64,000 nt of DNA from Alcanivorax sp. (GTDB lineage Bacteria > Pseudomonadota > Gammaproteobacteria > Pseudomonadales > Alcanivoracaceae). Shown piece after piece: positions 1 to 10,135 of the stretch. The position numbers were made by a program, and so were the translations under genes. The notes under the pieces are model-generated. The model was not told where the DNA came from and did not search any database. It saw nothing but the letters and a program-made list of their open reading frames with translations. Every line of letters begins with the position of its first letter. Position 1 is the first letter of the stretch. The stretch is taken from contig NZ_CP080267.1 in the NCBI RefSeq assembly GCF_019431375.1, forward strand, positions 2,297,933-2,361,932, in the 5' to 3' direction.

Positions 1-15
1 GGTGACTGGGGCTGA
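1..15 (+). CDS. 3' end of a PF10118-type metal-dependent hydrolase (partial)
   Basis: The first five codons read GDWG followed by TGA. They match the last codons of the complete PF10118 hydrolase ending at 17667, and the following bases (gaccggcca) match there too. The gene therefore starts outside the window. Only the tail is visible, so the call rests entirely on similarity to the in-window paralogue. Confidence 0.55.
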   Translation, partial: GDWG

Positions 16-139
16 GACCGGCCAAGGCTTACCGGGGACACGCACCCATTGCCGCGGCCAGCCCCCAAACCGGACTTCACGCCATCTTGCCTCGTCCGCC
101 ACCACGCTGGTGGTTTATCCGTGAAAAAAGGGCCGTACC

Positions 140-541
140 ATGACCGGAATGACTGCACTGCTGATTTACATCGTCTGGACGCTGATTCTGGCGCTCAGTT
201 ACGCCACCTACCGGTTACCGCTGGTGCTCACCGGCAAGAAGACAGCCAGCCACTGGGAGCGAGGCAAACCGGTTGATGACCCAGCTATTCTGGTCCGCGC
301 CAAGGCTGCCCATCTGAATTGCCTGGAAAACCTGCCGCTATTTGCGGCCCTGGTGCTGGTCGCGGCGGCCACGGGGCAGAGCGAGACCGTGAATGCGGTA
401 GCGGGCTTTATTGTGGCGGCACGCATCGGGCAAAGCCTGGTCCACCTGATCGGCACCAGTTTTCCCCTGGTATTCATCCGCGCCAGCCTGTTTCTCGCCC
501 AGGTAGCCCTGATGCTGTATCTGGCCTTCGCGTTGATGTAA
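140..541 (+). CDS. MAPEG family membrane protein
   Basis: 133-aa integral membrane protein of the MAPEG superfamily (membrane-associated proteins in eicosanoid and glutathione metabolism). It shows about four hydrophobic helices: a first near residues 5-27, then the AAHLNCLENLPLFAALVLVAA stretch near 55-75, whose N/E/N-rich start is the usual MAPEG motif, and two more towards the C-terminus. The length is typical for small bacterial MAPEG proteins. The chosen ATG gives the full first helix. The substrate is unknown; bacterial members are often glutathione-dependent or orphan. A degraded fragment of the same gene lies at 6874-6960. A REP palindrome follows its stop codon. Confidence 0.8.
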   Translation: MTGMTALLIYIVWTLILALSYATYRLPLVLTGKKTASHWERGKPVDDPAILVRAKAAHLNCLENLPLFAALVLVAAATGQSETVNAVAGFIVAARIGQSLVHLIGTSFPLVFIRASLFLAQVALMLYLAFALM

Positions 542-558
542 TCCGAGCGGCCTTCCCA

Positions 559-600
559 ATCGGGGACACGCACCCATTCAAACCTGTGCGTGTCCCCGAT
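559..600. repeat. REP palindrome, GGGGACACGCAC family
   Basis: Perfect 15-bp inverted repeat (ATCGGGGACACGCAC at 559-573 and its complement at 586-600) with a 12-nt spacer. It lies directly after the MAPEG stop codon. The core matches the terminal motifs of the RAYT genes further along the window, so this is a REP/REPIN-like unit that probably also acts as a hairpin 3' end. Confidence 0.8.
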
Positions 601-788
601 CTCCCCCCCCAATCTCCACAATCTCCGCCCCTGTCCGCCACCAAAGGTATACAGAACAGGCCATAACGGGCCTCCCCCGTACAAAACCCTGCTTTATTCA
701 CTCTTTAGTGTGATAAATTTTGCACCTGCTTTATTCACAATAAAGCCTGATCCGGTCATTCCACCGGCATACAGGCAAGGGGAACAAT

Positions 789-3700
789 ATGGGGTTCAAA
801 CGGGGGTTACCGGCGCTGCTGGCGCTGGTGTGTTTACTGGGGTTTGGTCAACTCAGGGCCGACTTCATTCAGATTGACGGCTTTGTGCCGGTCATGCCGG
901 AAGCCAGCCGGGGAATAACCCGCTATCCGCTGCCGGCAACGTCGACCACCACCAACGGGGCGACTTTCACCGAAACCGGTGGCCGCGCCAAGGTCACTCT
1001 GGGCGGCAACGGCAACACCGCCGGCGCCCTGCTGATGACCTACACGTTCCCCTCCCCCATCGATCTCACCGATGGCGGCACCAACACCCAGTTCTTCCTG
1101 GTCATGGACCGGATTGTCCGGGCCGAGGCCGCCGAAGGGGAAACTGCCCTGAGTGTCACCATTACCGCCCGCGACACCAGCGGCGTGAATGGCACCTACA
1201 ATACCGGCATCGGCAATGTGCCCGACGGCCAGTCCCTGGCGCTGAACTTCAATTGCAGCGTCAACCCGACCTGCTTTTCACCGCAGCCGAATTTCGGTGC
1301 CATCAACCGGATCACCGTGCGGCTGGCGTTCCCGACCAACTACGCCGGCCCCACCGACATTACCGAGATCGACATGGACTCGGTGTATGTGACGCCGACC
1401 GGTGGCTCGTTCCCGCCGGTATTCACCAGCGGCGGTACCAGCGCCACCTTCCGGGAAGGCGCCGCTGCCACCCCGGTAGTATTTGCCGCCTCCGGGGTAC
1501 CGGAACCGGTATTGAGCCAATCCGGCACCCTGCCCGCCGGCGTTACCTGGGACAGCGTCAATTACCGACTCACCGGCACCCCGGCCACCGGCAGCCAGGG
1601 CGTCTATCACCCGGTGATTACCGCCACCAACAGCGCCGGTAGCGCAGGCAGATCGTTCACGCTTTTCGTGGAAGGCCCGCCCACCCTTACCAGCGCCAAC
1701 GCCACCACCTTCTCGGAAGGCCAGGCCAACAGCTTCAGCGTCACCGCAGACGGTTACCCGGCGCCCACCTATTCCGTCACCGCCGGCAGCTTGCCCGATG
1801 GCGTCACGCTCAGCAGTAACGGCACCCTCAGTGGCACACCGGTCAACGCCGAGGCCAGCTACCCGATCACCATTACCGCCGATAACGGCGTCAGCCCGGC
1901 GGACAGCCAGTCCTTCACGCTTACCGTGAACCGGGCACCCCGGGTCATCGGCTTTACCGTTAACGGCCAGGAAGACACCCCGCTGAATCTGTCAGCCGGC
2001 GACTTTACGGTTACCGAACCGGACGGCGAAAACCTGTCTGTTTCCATCGACACCCTGCCCGCCAACGGCACCCTGCTGCAGGCTGGCGTTGCGGTCAGCG
2101 CCGGCACCCTGATGCCCCTGGCCGACCTGAATACCCTTTCCTTCATGCCCGATGCCAACTGGCACGGCAGCAGCAGCTTCAACTGGCGGGCCAGCGATGG
2201 CACCCTGTTCAGCCCCACCGCCACGGCGACCCTGACCATCGCCAGCGTCAACGACGCACCGGTCATCAGTGAGGGAAGCGACGCCGATTACATCACCGAC
2301 GAAGACAGCGCCCTGCTGACCACGCTGACTGCCAACGATGTGGAAAGTGATCCGCTGAGCTGGAGCGTGTCCAGCGCCGCAGCCAACGGCCAGGTAGAAG
2401 TGGCCGGCGGCAATGTGACCTACACCCCCGCCCTGAATTTCAATGGCACGGACACCTTCGCGGTGAGCGTCAGCGACGGTAACGGCGGCGCGGCCAGCCA
2501 CACCTTCAACGTCACCATCAACCCGCTCAACGATGCCCCCGTGATCACCCAGGGCAATGCGGTGACCGTGGACATGGACGAAGACAGCTCACCCACCGCC
2601 TTTGCGCTGACACTGGAGGCCAGCGATATTGAGGATGACCTGCTGAGCTGGTCGCTACCGACCCCGGCCAGCGAAGGCACGGCCACCGTCAGCGGCACCG
2701 GCGCCAGCCCCGCTATCAATTACCAGCCCGCGCCCAACTACAGCGGCAGCGACAGCTTTGTGCTGCGTGTTGCCGATGGCAACGGCGGCAACGCCGATAT
2801 CACCGTCACCGTGAATATTGCCGGAATCAACGACGCCCCGACCCTGGCCGGCCCGGCCAGCGTCAGCGCGGTGGAAAACGTGGCGCTCAGCGTGAGCCCC
2901 ACCACCCTGACCGACGTGGAAGGTGACACCCTCACCGTCACCGCCAGCGGCCTGCCCGCCTGGGCCAGTGTGAACAGCAGCAGCGGCGAGATCAGCGGCA
3001 CCCCGGGCTCCGACACCGTGGCCAGGTATCTGCCATCACCTTGACTGCCAGCGATGGGCAGGCGGACAGCACCCTGGAGATGACGATTGAAGTGCTCGCC
3101 GATCTGGATGGCGACACCATTGCCGATATCTATGACGATGACATCGACGGCGATGGCATGAGCAACGACTTTGAAACCACCGCCGGTCTGGACCCCAGAG
3201 ATCCCGGCGACGCCGATACCGATCTGGATGGTGACGGCACCAGCAACCTGGACGAGTTCCTCGCCCATAGCGACCCCACCGTGGATGACTATGCGCCGCT
3301 GCTGGACGCCGCCACACCGGTGAGCACGGATTCCACCGGCCTGTTCACCCTGGTGCAGCTGGGCACTCTGGTAGCCCGCGACGGCCGGGACGGGGACATC
3401 AACACCTCTCCCGACCGGGGCTATTTCGCACCAGGGCAACACCTGGTTGAGCGCAGCGCCACCGACAACGCCGGCAATACCGCCAGCACCGATCAAACCG
3501 TCAGTGTGATCCCGCAGATCAGCTTCGGCCCTGACCCGGTCTCCGCCGAAGGCGCCAGCGTCACCCTGCGCGCCTACCTGAACGGCCCGGCCGCCCAGTA
3601 TCCGGTCACCGTGCCCTATACCCTTAGCGGCAGCGCCGACTCCAGCGACCATGATCTGGTAGAAGGTGACCTGATCATCAACGCCGGCACCGAAGCCAAC

Positions 3701-4891
3701 CTGGCCCTGCAACTGATTGCCGACGGCAGCAGCGAAGGCAGTGAAAACCTGCAGGTGATCTTCGGCACCCCCAGCAATGCAGTGCCCGGCTTCCTGACCA
3801 CCCAGACCGTCACCATCCACGAAAGCAATGTGGTGCCGGCGGTTCAGCTGCACGCGGAACAGAATGGTGCGCAGGCACGCTGGCTGACTCCGGCCGGTGG
3901 CCCGGTCACGGTGACGGCCACCATCGAGGATGCCAACGGCGGCGACAGCCACACCCTGGACTGGTCCGCCACCAGCGGTGCGCTGGTGGACACTGACGGC
4001 GACCCGCAGAGCTTCACCTTTGACCCGGCGCTGCTGGGCCCGGGACAGTACACCCTGGCGGTCTCCGTCTCCGATGGCAGCGCTGCGGTGAGCAGCTCGC
4101 TGGCGCTGCGCCTGCTGGGCGAAGCGCCGGTGCTTGGCGATGATGACAGCGACGGCGACGGTCTGGACGACCTGAGCGAAGGCATGGCCGACAGTGACAA
4201 CGATGGCGTGCCGGATTACCTGGATGCCATCGCTGCCGGCAATGTGCTGCAGGGCCAGCCCGCCATCGCCGACCAGCACCTGCTGGAAACCGAGCCCGGC
4301 CTGCTGCTCAGCCTCGGCGACACCGTTCTTGCAGCCGACAACAGCGCCGCCACCATAAGCGCCCAGGAACTGCTGGATGCCTTCAATGCGTCCCTCGACA
4401 GCGGTTTTGACCTGCAAGACGGCAACCGCTTTGTTGACGTGCGCATTGCCGCCCTGGGCGCACCGCAACGCACCGCTTACCTGGTGGTGCCCCAGGCCCG
4501 GGCGATCGGGTCCAACGCCAGCTTCCAGCTGTTCGCCAACGGCGGCTGGCACACTGCCGGCAACGTGGCGTCTGCCCCGGGCGCCAAAGGGTACTGCCCC
4601 TCCCCCGGCTCCGCCGCATACCGCAGCGGCCTGAACCCGGGCGACTGGTGTGTGCGCGTGGGCATCCGTGACGGCAGCGCCGCGGATGCGGACGGGCAGA
4701 CCGATGCAAGGGTTGCCGTGCGTGGCGGCGTCGTAGCCGCACCCCGTAAAGGTCTGCTCGACGGCCTGCTTGACGGCGCAACAGGAAGCTCCAGCTCCTC
4801 TGGCATCGGCAGCGTCAATCTCAACGGCCTGCTGCTTCTGCTCGGCATGCTCGGCCTGGCCCGTCGCTATCGGCCAGGGCGGGCCAACTAA
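789..4891 (+). pseudogene. Large secreted Ig/cadherin-like repeat protein, copy 1 (frameshifted)
   Basis: Start ATG follows AGGGGA and begins a signal peptide (about residues 1-24). Reading order: an N-terminal beta-rich domain, two or three He_PIG-type Ig modules, cadherin-like repeats with NDAPVI junctions, a Calx-beta-like module, then aspartate-rich thrombospondin type 3-like calcium repeats (DLDGDG, DIDGDG). The C-terminus is a Ser/Gly linker, a hydrophobic helix and RR, resembling a GlyGly-CTERM sorting signal. One G is missing near 3020 (GTGGCC where the other copies have GTGGGCC), so the frame ends at 3044 and resumes in another frame from about 3041. Restoring the base gives about 1367 aa. 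This may be a real frameshift or a homopolymer sequencing error. Likely role: surface adhesion or matrix binding (inference). Confidence 0.75.
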
Positions 4892-4910
4892 CCACTATTT
4901 CCTGCAAACA

Positions 4911-4936
4911 AAAACAGCGGCCCAGGCCGCTGTTTT
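4911..4936. terminator. Bidirectional rho-independent terminator
   Basis: Perfect 12-bp stem (AAAACAGCGGCC / GGCCGCTGTTTT) with a 2-nt loop, an A-run before and a T-run after. It sits between the convergent Ig-protein and amidohydrolase genes, so it can serve both. Confidence 0.9.
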
Positions 4937-4961
4937 TTTATCACCGCAAAGTGCGTCGAGG

Positions 4962-6320
4962 TTACTCGGCGTCACCGGCAAGGAAGGCATCCAGCAACAA
5001 GGTGCTGTTGGCCTGCACCGCGGTGGTAATCGCCAGGCCCGGATTTTCGATGCGGAATTTCGGGTTGTGGTTGAGCGGCGGCAGTTCTCCGGTGCTCATG
5101 TACTTCTTCATCACATCCGGGGCGCCACCGCCCACTTCCACAAACAGGGTTTCGGCATCTTCAATGCCCGCCACCAGCATGGGGAAATCCTCGGAGCCCA
5201 TCACCGGCGGAATGCCGGGCATGATCCGTTTTTTCCCCAGGGCCGCCACCAACGCTTCATTGGCCTTCGCAGCAAGGGCAGGCTCGTTAATCACCGGCTC
5301 CGCATACCCCAGCATGGTCATGGTGGGTTTGCGCTCCTCCGGCACACCCGCAGCAACGGCAATGCCCTGGGTTTCCCGCTCGATGGCATCCAGCATGGTC
5401 TGGCGCACGCCCTTGTCGAACCAGCGCAGGTTCAGTTTCAGGGTGCCGGTTTCCGGAATCACGTTATGGGTTTCACCCACCTGCATTGCGCCCACTGTCA
5501 GCACCGCCGGGTCCTGGGCCGGGATGTTTCGGCTGACGATGGTCTGGTAGGCCATCACCGCCCGCGCGCCCATCACCACCGGATCAATGGTGCCTTCCGG
5601 GCGAGAACCGTGGCCGCCAATCCCGGTGAGATGCACATCCAGCTGATCGCTGCCGGCCATGCGGCGGCCGGCTTTCACCGCCACCGTGCCTGCCGGCCAC
5701 ACCGGGTACACGTGGGCGGAAATCAGCAGGGAAGGCTTGGGCACCTTGTCGTAAAGACCATCGTCCACCATGGCCTGGGCACCGGCGATCAGCTCCTCCG
5801 CCGGCTGGCCGACCAGCACCAGGGTGCCGGACCAGGCATCGCGGGTTTCCATCATCACCTTGGCGATGCCCAGCAACCAGGCGGTATGGGAATCATGACC
5901 ACAGGCATGGGACACATAGCTGGTGCTGCCATCATCCAGCTTCACCTGTTTCTTGCTGGCATAGGGCAAACCGCTTTCCTCTTTCACCGGCAGGGCATCC
6001 ATGTCGCTGCGGAACATGATCACCGGGCCATCGCCGTTTTTCAGCACCGCGGCCAGGCCGGTTTCCGCAATGCCGGTATGCACCTGGTAACCGAGCTTCT
6101 TAAGACGCTTGGCCACCAGCGCAGAGGTATCGTGCAGGTCGAAGGCCAGCTCCGGATTGGCATGCAACTGGCGGAACACCTTCTCCAGCTCCGACTGCTG
6201 GTCCGCAGCCAGCTTGCCAACCTTTTCGCTCAGCGAGGTGGGAATACCAGCCTGTGCCAGGCCGCAGGCCATCACTGCGCCAGCCAGAAGGCTGCTGCGC
6301 AGCCCGTTGATAAGTGACAT
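4962..6320 (-). CDS. Secreted M20 family amidohydrolase, copy 1
   Basis: 452-aa M20D-type metallopeptidase/amidohydrolase (hippurate or N-acyl-amino-acid hydrolase group). Start ATG at 6320 follows GGGAGA and opens a signal peptide (MSLINGLRSS through ACGLAQA), so the enzyme is probably periplasmic. Metal ligands are visible: the HACGHD motif, the GQPAEE glutamates, a downstream ISAHVYP histidine and a late GSEDFP segment. It is expected to cleave the amide bond of an N-acylated amino acid; the substrate is not evident. The gene converges on the Ig-protein gene with a shared terminator. A perfect palindrome lies just upstream of its start. A second intact copy at 13767-15125 differs by only a few residues. 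Confidence 0.88.
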   Translation of the reverse strand: MSLINGLRSSLLAGAVMACGLAQAGIPTSLSEKVGKLAADQQSELEKVFRQLHANPELAFDLHDTSALVAKRLKKLGYQVHTGIAETGLAAVLKNGDGPVIMFRSDMDALPVKEESGLPYASKKQVKLDDGSTSYVSHACGHDSHTAWLLGIAKVMMETRDAWSGTLVLVGQPAEELIAGAQAMVDDGLYDKVPKPSLLISAHVYPVWPAGTVAVKAGRRMAGSDQLDVHLTGIGGHGSRPEGTIDPVVMGARAVMAYQTIVSRNIPAQDPAVLTVGAMQVGETHNVIPETGTLKLNLRWFDKGVRQTMLDAIERETQGIAVAAGVPEERKPTMTMLGYAEPVINEPALAAKANEALVAALGKKRIMPGIPPVMGSEDFPMLVAGIEDAETLFVEVGGGAPDVMKKYMSTGELPPLNHNPKFRIENPGLAITTAVQANSTLLLDAFLAGDAE

Positions 6321-6662
6321 GTGCTCTCCCTTTATTTTTTTGGAATACAATTCCAATAATTGACCACAGCAGGGGCAATCAGGTCAAGCAGAGACTCTTC
6401 AATCGGGGACACGCATGAATACAGGCGCCGGGAAATGCCGGAATACCACTCACTTTACGCGGCATGGCATCGGGGGACAGGCACCGGTTCGTTGGAGCCT
6501 TGCTTGCGAGGCAAAGACGGTCAATCTGACGCAGGGCCTACGGTAGATGGCTCTTCGCTTTGCAAGCAAACCTCCAACGGAGGCGCCTTGATCGTTTGAC
6601 ATCATCCGCGAGCAACTCGGGGGACACGCATAAATTATCGTGAGGCGGCCTGCGGACTACGC
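6321..6662. other. Intergenic stretch with REP units
   Basis: No convincing gene. Contains a single REP motif (TCGGGGACACGCAT near 6403-6416) and another near 6617-6632 (GGGGGACACGCATAAATT). Between them is an imperfect inverted repeat (GTTGGAGCCTTGCTTGC near 6491 against GCAAGCAAACCTCCAAC near 6564). It is flanked by degraded duplicate fragments on the right. Confidence 0.5.
6340..6356. promoter_or_regulatory. Palindromic operator candidate upstream of the M20 gene
   Basis: TTGGAATACAATTCCAA is a perfect 7-bp inverted repeat with a 3-bp centre, 20 nt upstream of the start codon. It is conserved at the same place in front of the second copy (15145-15161). Its form resembles GntR-type operators, but no GntR gene is in the window. 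Confidence 0.5.
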
Positions 6663-6873
6663 TTACCCCACTTTCCATGTGGGTAACGGAATCGGCAACT
6701 GCATCGGCAGAGGCCTTGGGTCGTTGATCGGCCCATAAAAATGCAGGTCGCTCTCAAGGTCTGCCAGGGACCCCACACACAACATGCATTCGCCAGCCGC
6801 CGGCGCAGAACTTTCCACATAACGCACCCGGTGGCTGGCCCGGCCCCGGTTGCTGGAATACTGGAGTGTCCGG
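6663..6873 (-). pseudogene. 5'-truncated copy of the 77-aa small protein gene
   Basis: Homologous to the small gene at 15265-15498 over its C-terminal two-thirds. In the minus-strand frame it reads ECMLCVGSLADLE then GPINDPRPLPMQ, ending WKVG-stop. Differences from the other copy are mostly synonymous or conservative, which supports the coding frame. It loses its start at 6873, where the sequence changes abruptly to MAPEG-like sequence. Confidence 0.55.
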
Positions 6874-6960
6874 ATGACCCCAGCTATTCGTGGTCCACGT
6901 GACTGGCAAAGGCTGGTCCATCTGAATTCGGCCTGAAAAACCCGCCGCTATTTGCGGCCC
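6874..6960 (+). pseudogene. Degraded fragment of the MAPEG gene
   Basis: About 87 bases align with 270-355 of the intact MAPEG gene (GATGACC, CAGCTATTC, CATCTGAATT, CCGCCGCTATTTGCGGCCCT are shared), with several small insertions, deletions and substitutions. It is joined on both sides to unrelated duplicated sequence, so it is a junction relic or an assembly scar rather than a gene. Confidence 0.6.
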
Positions 6961-9390
6961 TGCAGATCAGCGACAGTAACGGCGGCGCGGCCAGCCAGCA
7001 CCTTCAACGCGTCACCATCAACGCTCAACGATGCCCCCGTGATCACCCAGGGCAATGCGGTGACCGTGGACATGGACGAAGACAGCTCACCCACCGCCTT
7101 TGCGCTGACACTGGATGCCAGCGATATTGAGGATGACCTGCTGAGCTGGTCGCTACAGACCCCGGCCAGCGAAGGCACGGCCACCGTCAGCGGCACCGGC
7201 GCCAGCCCCGCCATCGATTACCAGCCTGCCCCCGACTACAGCGGCAGCGACAGCTTTGTGGTGCGCGTTGCCGACGGCAACGGCGGCATCACCGACATCA
7301 CCGTCACCGTGAATATTGCCGGGATCAACGACGCCCCCACCCTGACCGGCCCGGCCAGCATCAGCGCGGTGGAAAACGTGGCGCTCAGCGTGAGCCCCAC
7401 CACCCTGTCCGACGTGGAAGGTGACACCCTCACCGTCACCGCCAGCGGCCTGCCCGCCTGGGCCAGCGTGAACAGCAGCAGCGGCGAGATCACCGGCACC
7501 CCGGGCGCCGACACCGTGGGCCAGGTATCTGCCATCACCCTGACTGCCAGCGATGGGCAGGCGGACAGCACCCTGGAAATGACGATTGAAGTGCTCGCCG
7601 ATCTGGATGGCGACACCATTGCCGATATCCATGACGATGACATCGATGGCGATGGCATGAGCAACGACTTTGAGACCACCGCCGGACTGGACCCCAGAGA
7701 TCCCGGGGACGCCGATACCGATCTGGATGGTGACGGCACCAGCAACCTGGACGAGTTCCTCGCCAATAGCGACCCCACCGTGGATGACTATGCGCCGCTG
7801 CTGGGCGCGGCCACACCGGTGAGCACGGATTCCACCGGCCTGTTCACCCTAGTGCAGCTGGGCACTTTGGTGGCCAGCGACGGCCGGGACGGTGACATCA
7901 ACACCACTCCCGACCGGGGCTATTTCGCACCGGGGCAACACCTGGTTGAGCGCAGCGCCACCGACAACGCCGGCAATACCGCCAGCACCGATCAAACCGT
8001 CAGCGTGATTCCGCAGATCAGCTTCGGCCCCGACCCGGTCTCCGCCGAAGGCGCCAGCGTCACCCTGCGCGCCTACCTGAACGGCCCGGCCGCCCAGTAC
8101 CCGGTCACCGTGCCCTATACCCTGAGCGGCAGCGCCGACTCCAGCGACCATGATCTGGTCGAAGGCGACCTGATCATCAACGCCGGCACCGAAGCCAGCC
8201 TGGCCCTGCAACTGATCGCCGACGGCAGCAGCGAAGGCAGTGAAAACCTGCAGGTGATCTTCGGCACCCCCAGCAATGCGGTGACCGGCTTCCTCACCTC
8301 CCAGACCGTCACCATCCACGAAAGTAATGTGGTGCCGGCGGTTCAGCTGCACGCGGAACAGAACGGTGAGCAGACACGCTGGCTGACCCCGGCCGGTGGC
8401 CCGGTCACGGTGACGGCCACCATCGAGGATGCCAACGGCGGCGACAGCCACACCCTGGACTGGTCCGCCACCAGCGGTGCGTTGGTGGATACTGACGGCG
8501 ACCCGCAAAGCTTCACCTTTGACCCGGCGCTGCTGGGCCCGGGCCAGTACACCCTGGCGGTCACCGTCTCCGATAGCAGCGCTGCGGTGAGCAGCTCGCT
8601 GGCATTGCGCCTGCTGGGCGAGGCGCCGGTGCTTGGCCATGATGACAGCGACGGCGACGGTCTGGACGACCCGAGCGAAGGCATTGCCGACACCGACAAC
8701 GATGGCGTGCCGGATTACCTGGATGCCATCGCCACCGGCAATGTGCTGCAGGGCCAGCCCGCCATCGCCGACCAACACCTGCTGGAAACCGAGCCCGGCC
8801 TGCAGCTCAGCCTCGGCGACACCGTTCTGGCAGCCGACAACAGCGCCGCCACGATAAGCGCCCAGGAACTGCTGGATGCCTTCAATGTGTCCCTCGACAG
8901 CGGTTTTGACCTTCAAGACGGCAACCGCTTTGTGGACGTGCGCATTGCCGCCCTGGGCGCACCGCAACGCACCGCTTACCTGGTGGTGCCCCAGGCCCGG
9001 GCGATCGGGTCCAACGCCAGCTTCCAGCTGTTCGCCAACGGCGGCTGGCACACCGCCGGCAACGTGGCGTCTGCCCCGGGCGCCGAGGGGTACTGCCCCT
9101 CCCCCGGCTCCGCCGCATACCGCAGTGGCCTGAACCCGGGCCACTGGTGTGTGCGCGTGGGCATCCGTGACGGCAGCGCCGCAGATGCGGACGGCCAGGC
9201 CGATGCAAGGATTGCCGTGCGTGGCGGCGTCGTATCCGTATCCCGCCAGGGTCTGCTGGCCGATCTGCTAGACAGCGGCAGAGGAGGTTCCAGCTCCTCC
9301 GGCATCGGCAGCGTCAACCTGGGCGGCCTGCTGCTTCTGCTCGGCATGCTCGGCCTGGCCCGGCGCTATCGGCCAGGGCGGGCTAACTAA
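6961..9390 (+). pseudogene. Ig/cadherin-like repeat protein, copy 2 (5' missing)
   Basis: Carries only the C-terminal part of the secreted repeat protein: from the second cadherin-like module (NDAPVIT) through the calcium repeats to the Ser/Gly-hydrophobic-RR tail. The first about 60 bases carry indels relative to copies 1 and 3. There is no signal peptide, ribosome site or true start; the open frame merely runs in from the MAPEG relic. From about 7030 onward it appears identical to copy 3 and 2-3% different from copy 1. It is not expected to give a secreted product. Confidence 0.7.
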
Positions 9391-9409
9391 CCGTTATCCC
9401 CTGCAAACA

Positions 9410-9435
9410 AAAACAGCGGCCTTGGCCGCTGTTTT
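9410..9435. terminator. Bidirectional terminator, second copy
   Basis: Same 12-bp stem as at 4911-4936 but with a TT loop, followed by a T-run, between the convergent Ig-protein copy 2 and the broken amidohydrolase. Confidence 0.88.
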
Positions 9436-9460
9436 TTTATCACCGCAAAGTGCGTCGAGG

Positions 9461-10135
9461 TTATTCGGCGTCACCGGCAAGAAAGGCATCCAGCAACAAG
9501 GTGCTGTTGGCCTGCACGGCGGTGGTAATCGCCAGGCCCGGATTGTCGATGCGGAATTTCGGGTTGTGATTGAGCGGCGGCAGTTCGCCGGTACTCATGT
9601 ATTTCTTCATCACATCCGGGGCGCCACCGCCCACTTCCACAAACAGGGTTTCGGCATCTTCAATGCCCGCCACCAGCATGGGGAAATCCTCGGAGCCCAT
9701 CATCACCGGCGGAATGCCGGGCATGATCCGTTTTTCCCCAGGGCCGCCACCAACGCTTCATTGGCCTTCGCAGCAAGGGCAGGCTCGTTAATCACCGGCT
9801 CCGCATACCCCAGCATGGTCATGGTGGGTTTGCGCTCCTCCGGCACACCCGCAGCAACGGCAATGCCCTGGGTTTCCCGCTCGATGGCATCCAGCATGGT
9901 CTGGCGCACGCCCTTGTCGAACCAGCGCAGGTTCAGTTTCAGGGTGCCGGTTTCCGGAATCACGTTATGGGTTTCACCCACCTGCATTGCGCCCACTGTC
10001 AGCACCGCCGGGTCCTGGGCCGGGATGTTTCGGCTGACGATGGTCTGGTAGGCCATCACCGCCCGCGCGCCCATGACCACCGGATCAATGGTGCCTTCCG
10101 GGCGGGAACCGTGCCGCCAATACCGGTGAGATGCA
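9461..10135 (-). pseudogene. M20 amidohydrolase, copy 2 (N-terminal half missing)
   Basis: Matches the C-terminal half of the intact gene at 13767-15125. It has a 3-nt insertion (ATCATCACC for ATCACC near 9700) and a 1-nt deletion in a T-run near 9733, which shifts the frame. At 10135 it stops abruptly and fuses to the interior of the Ig-protein gene. The catalytic HACGHD half and signal peptide are absent, so the product would be non-functional. Confidence 0.75.

Noticed and set aside
2738..4552. Long open frame (604 codons) antisense to the repeat-protein gene
   Set aside because: It is a GC-rich shadow of the repeat protein; composition is Ala/Gly/Val/His biased, there is no ribosome site, and similar shadows appear under copies 2 and 3.
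4770..6317. Long plus-strand open frame (515 codons) over the amidohydrolase
   Set aside because: Antisense shadow with His/Gln/Gly-rich nonsense composition; the minus-strand amidohydrolase has all catalytic motifs.
7849..9144. Minus-strand open frame of 431 codons under repeat-protein copy 2, and its twin under copy 3
   Set aside because: Shadow frame created by the GC-skewed codon pattern of the real gene; no recognisable motifs.
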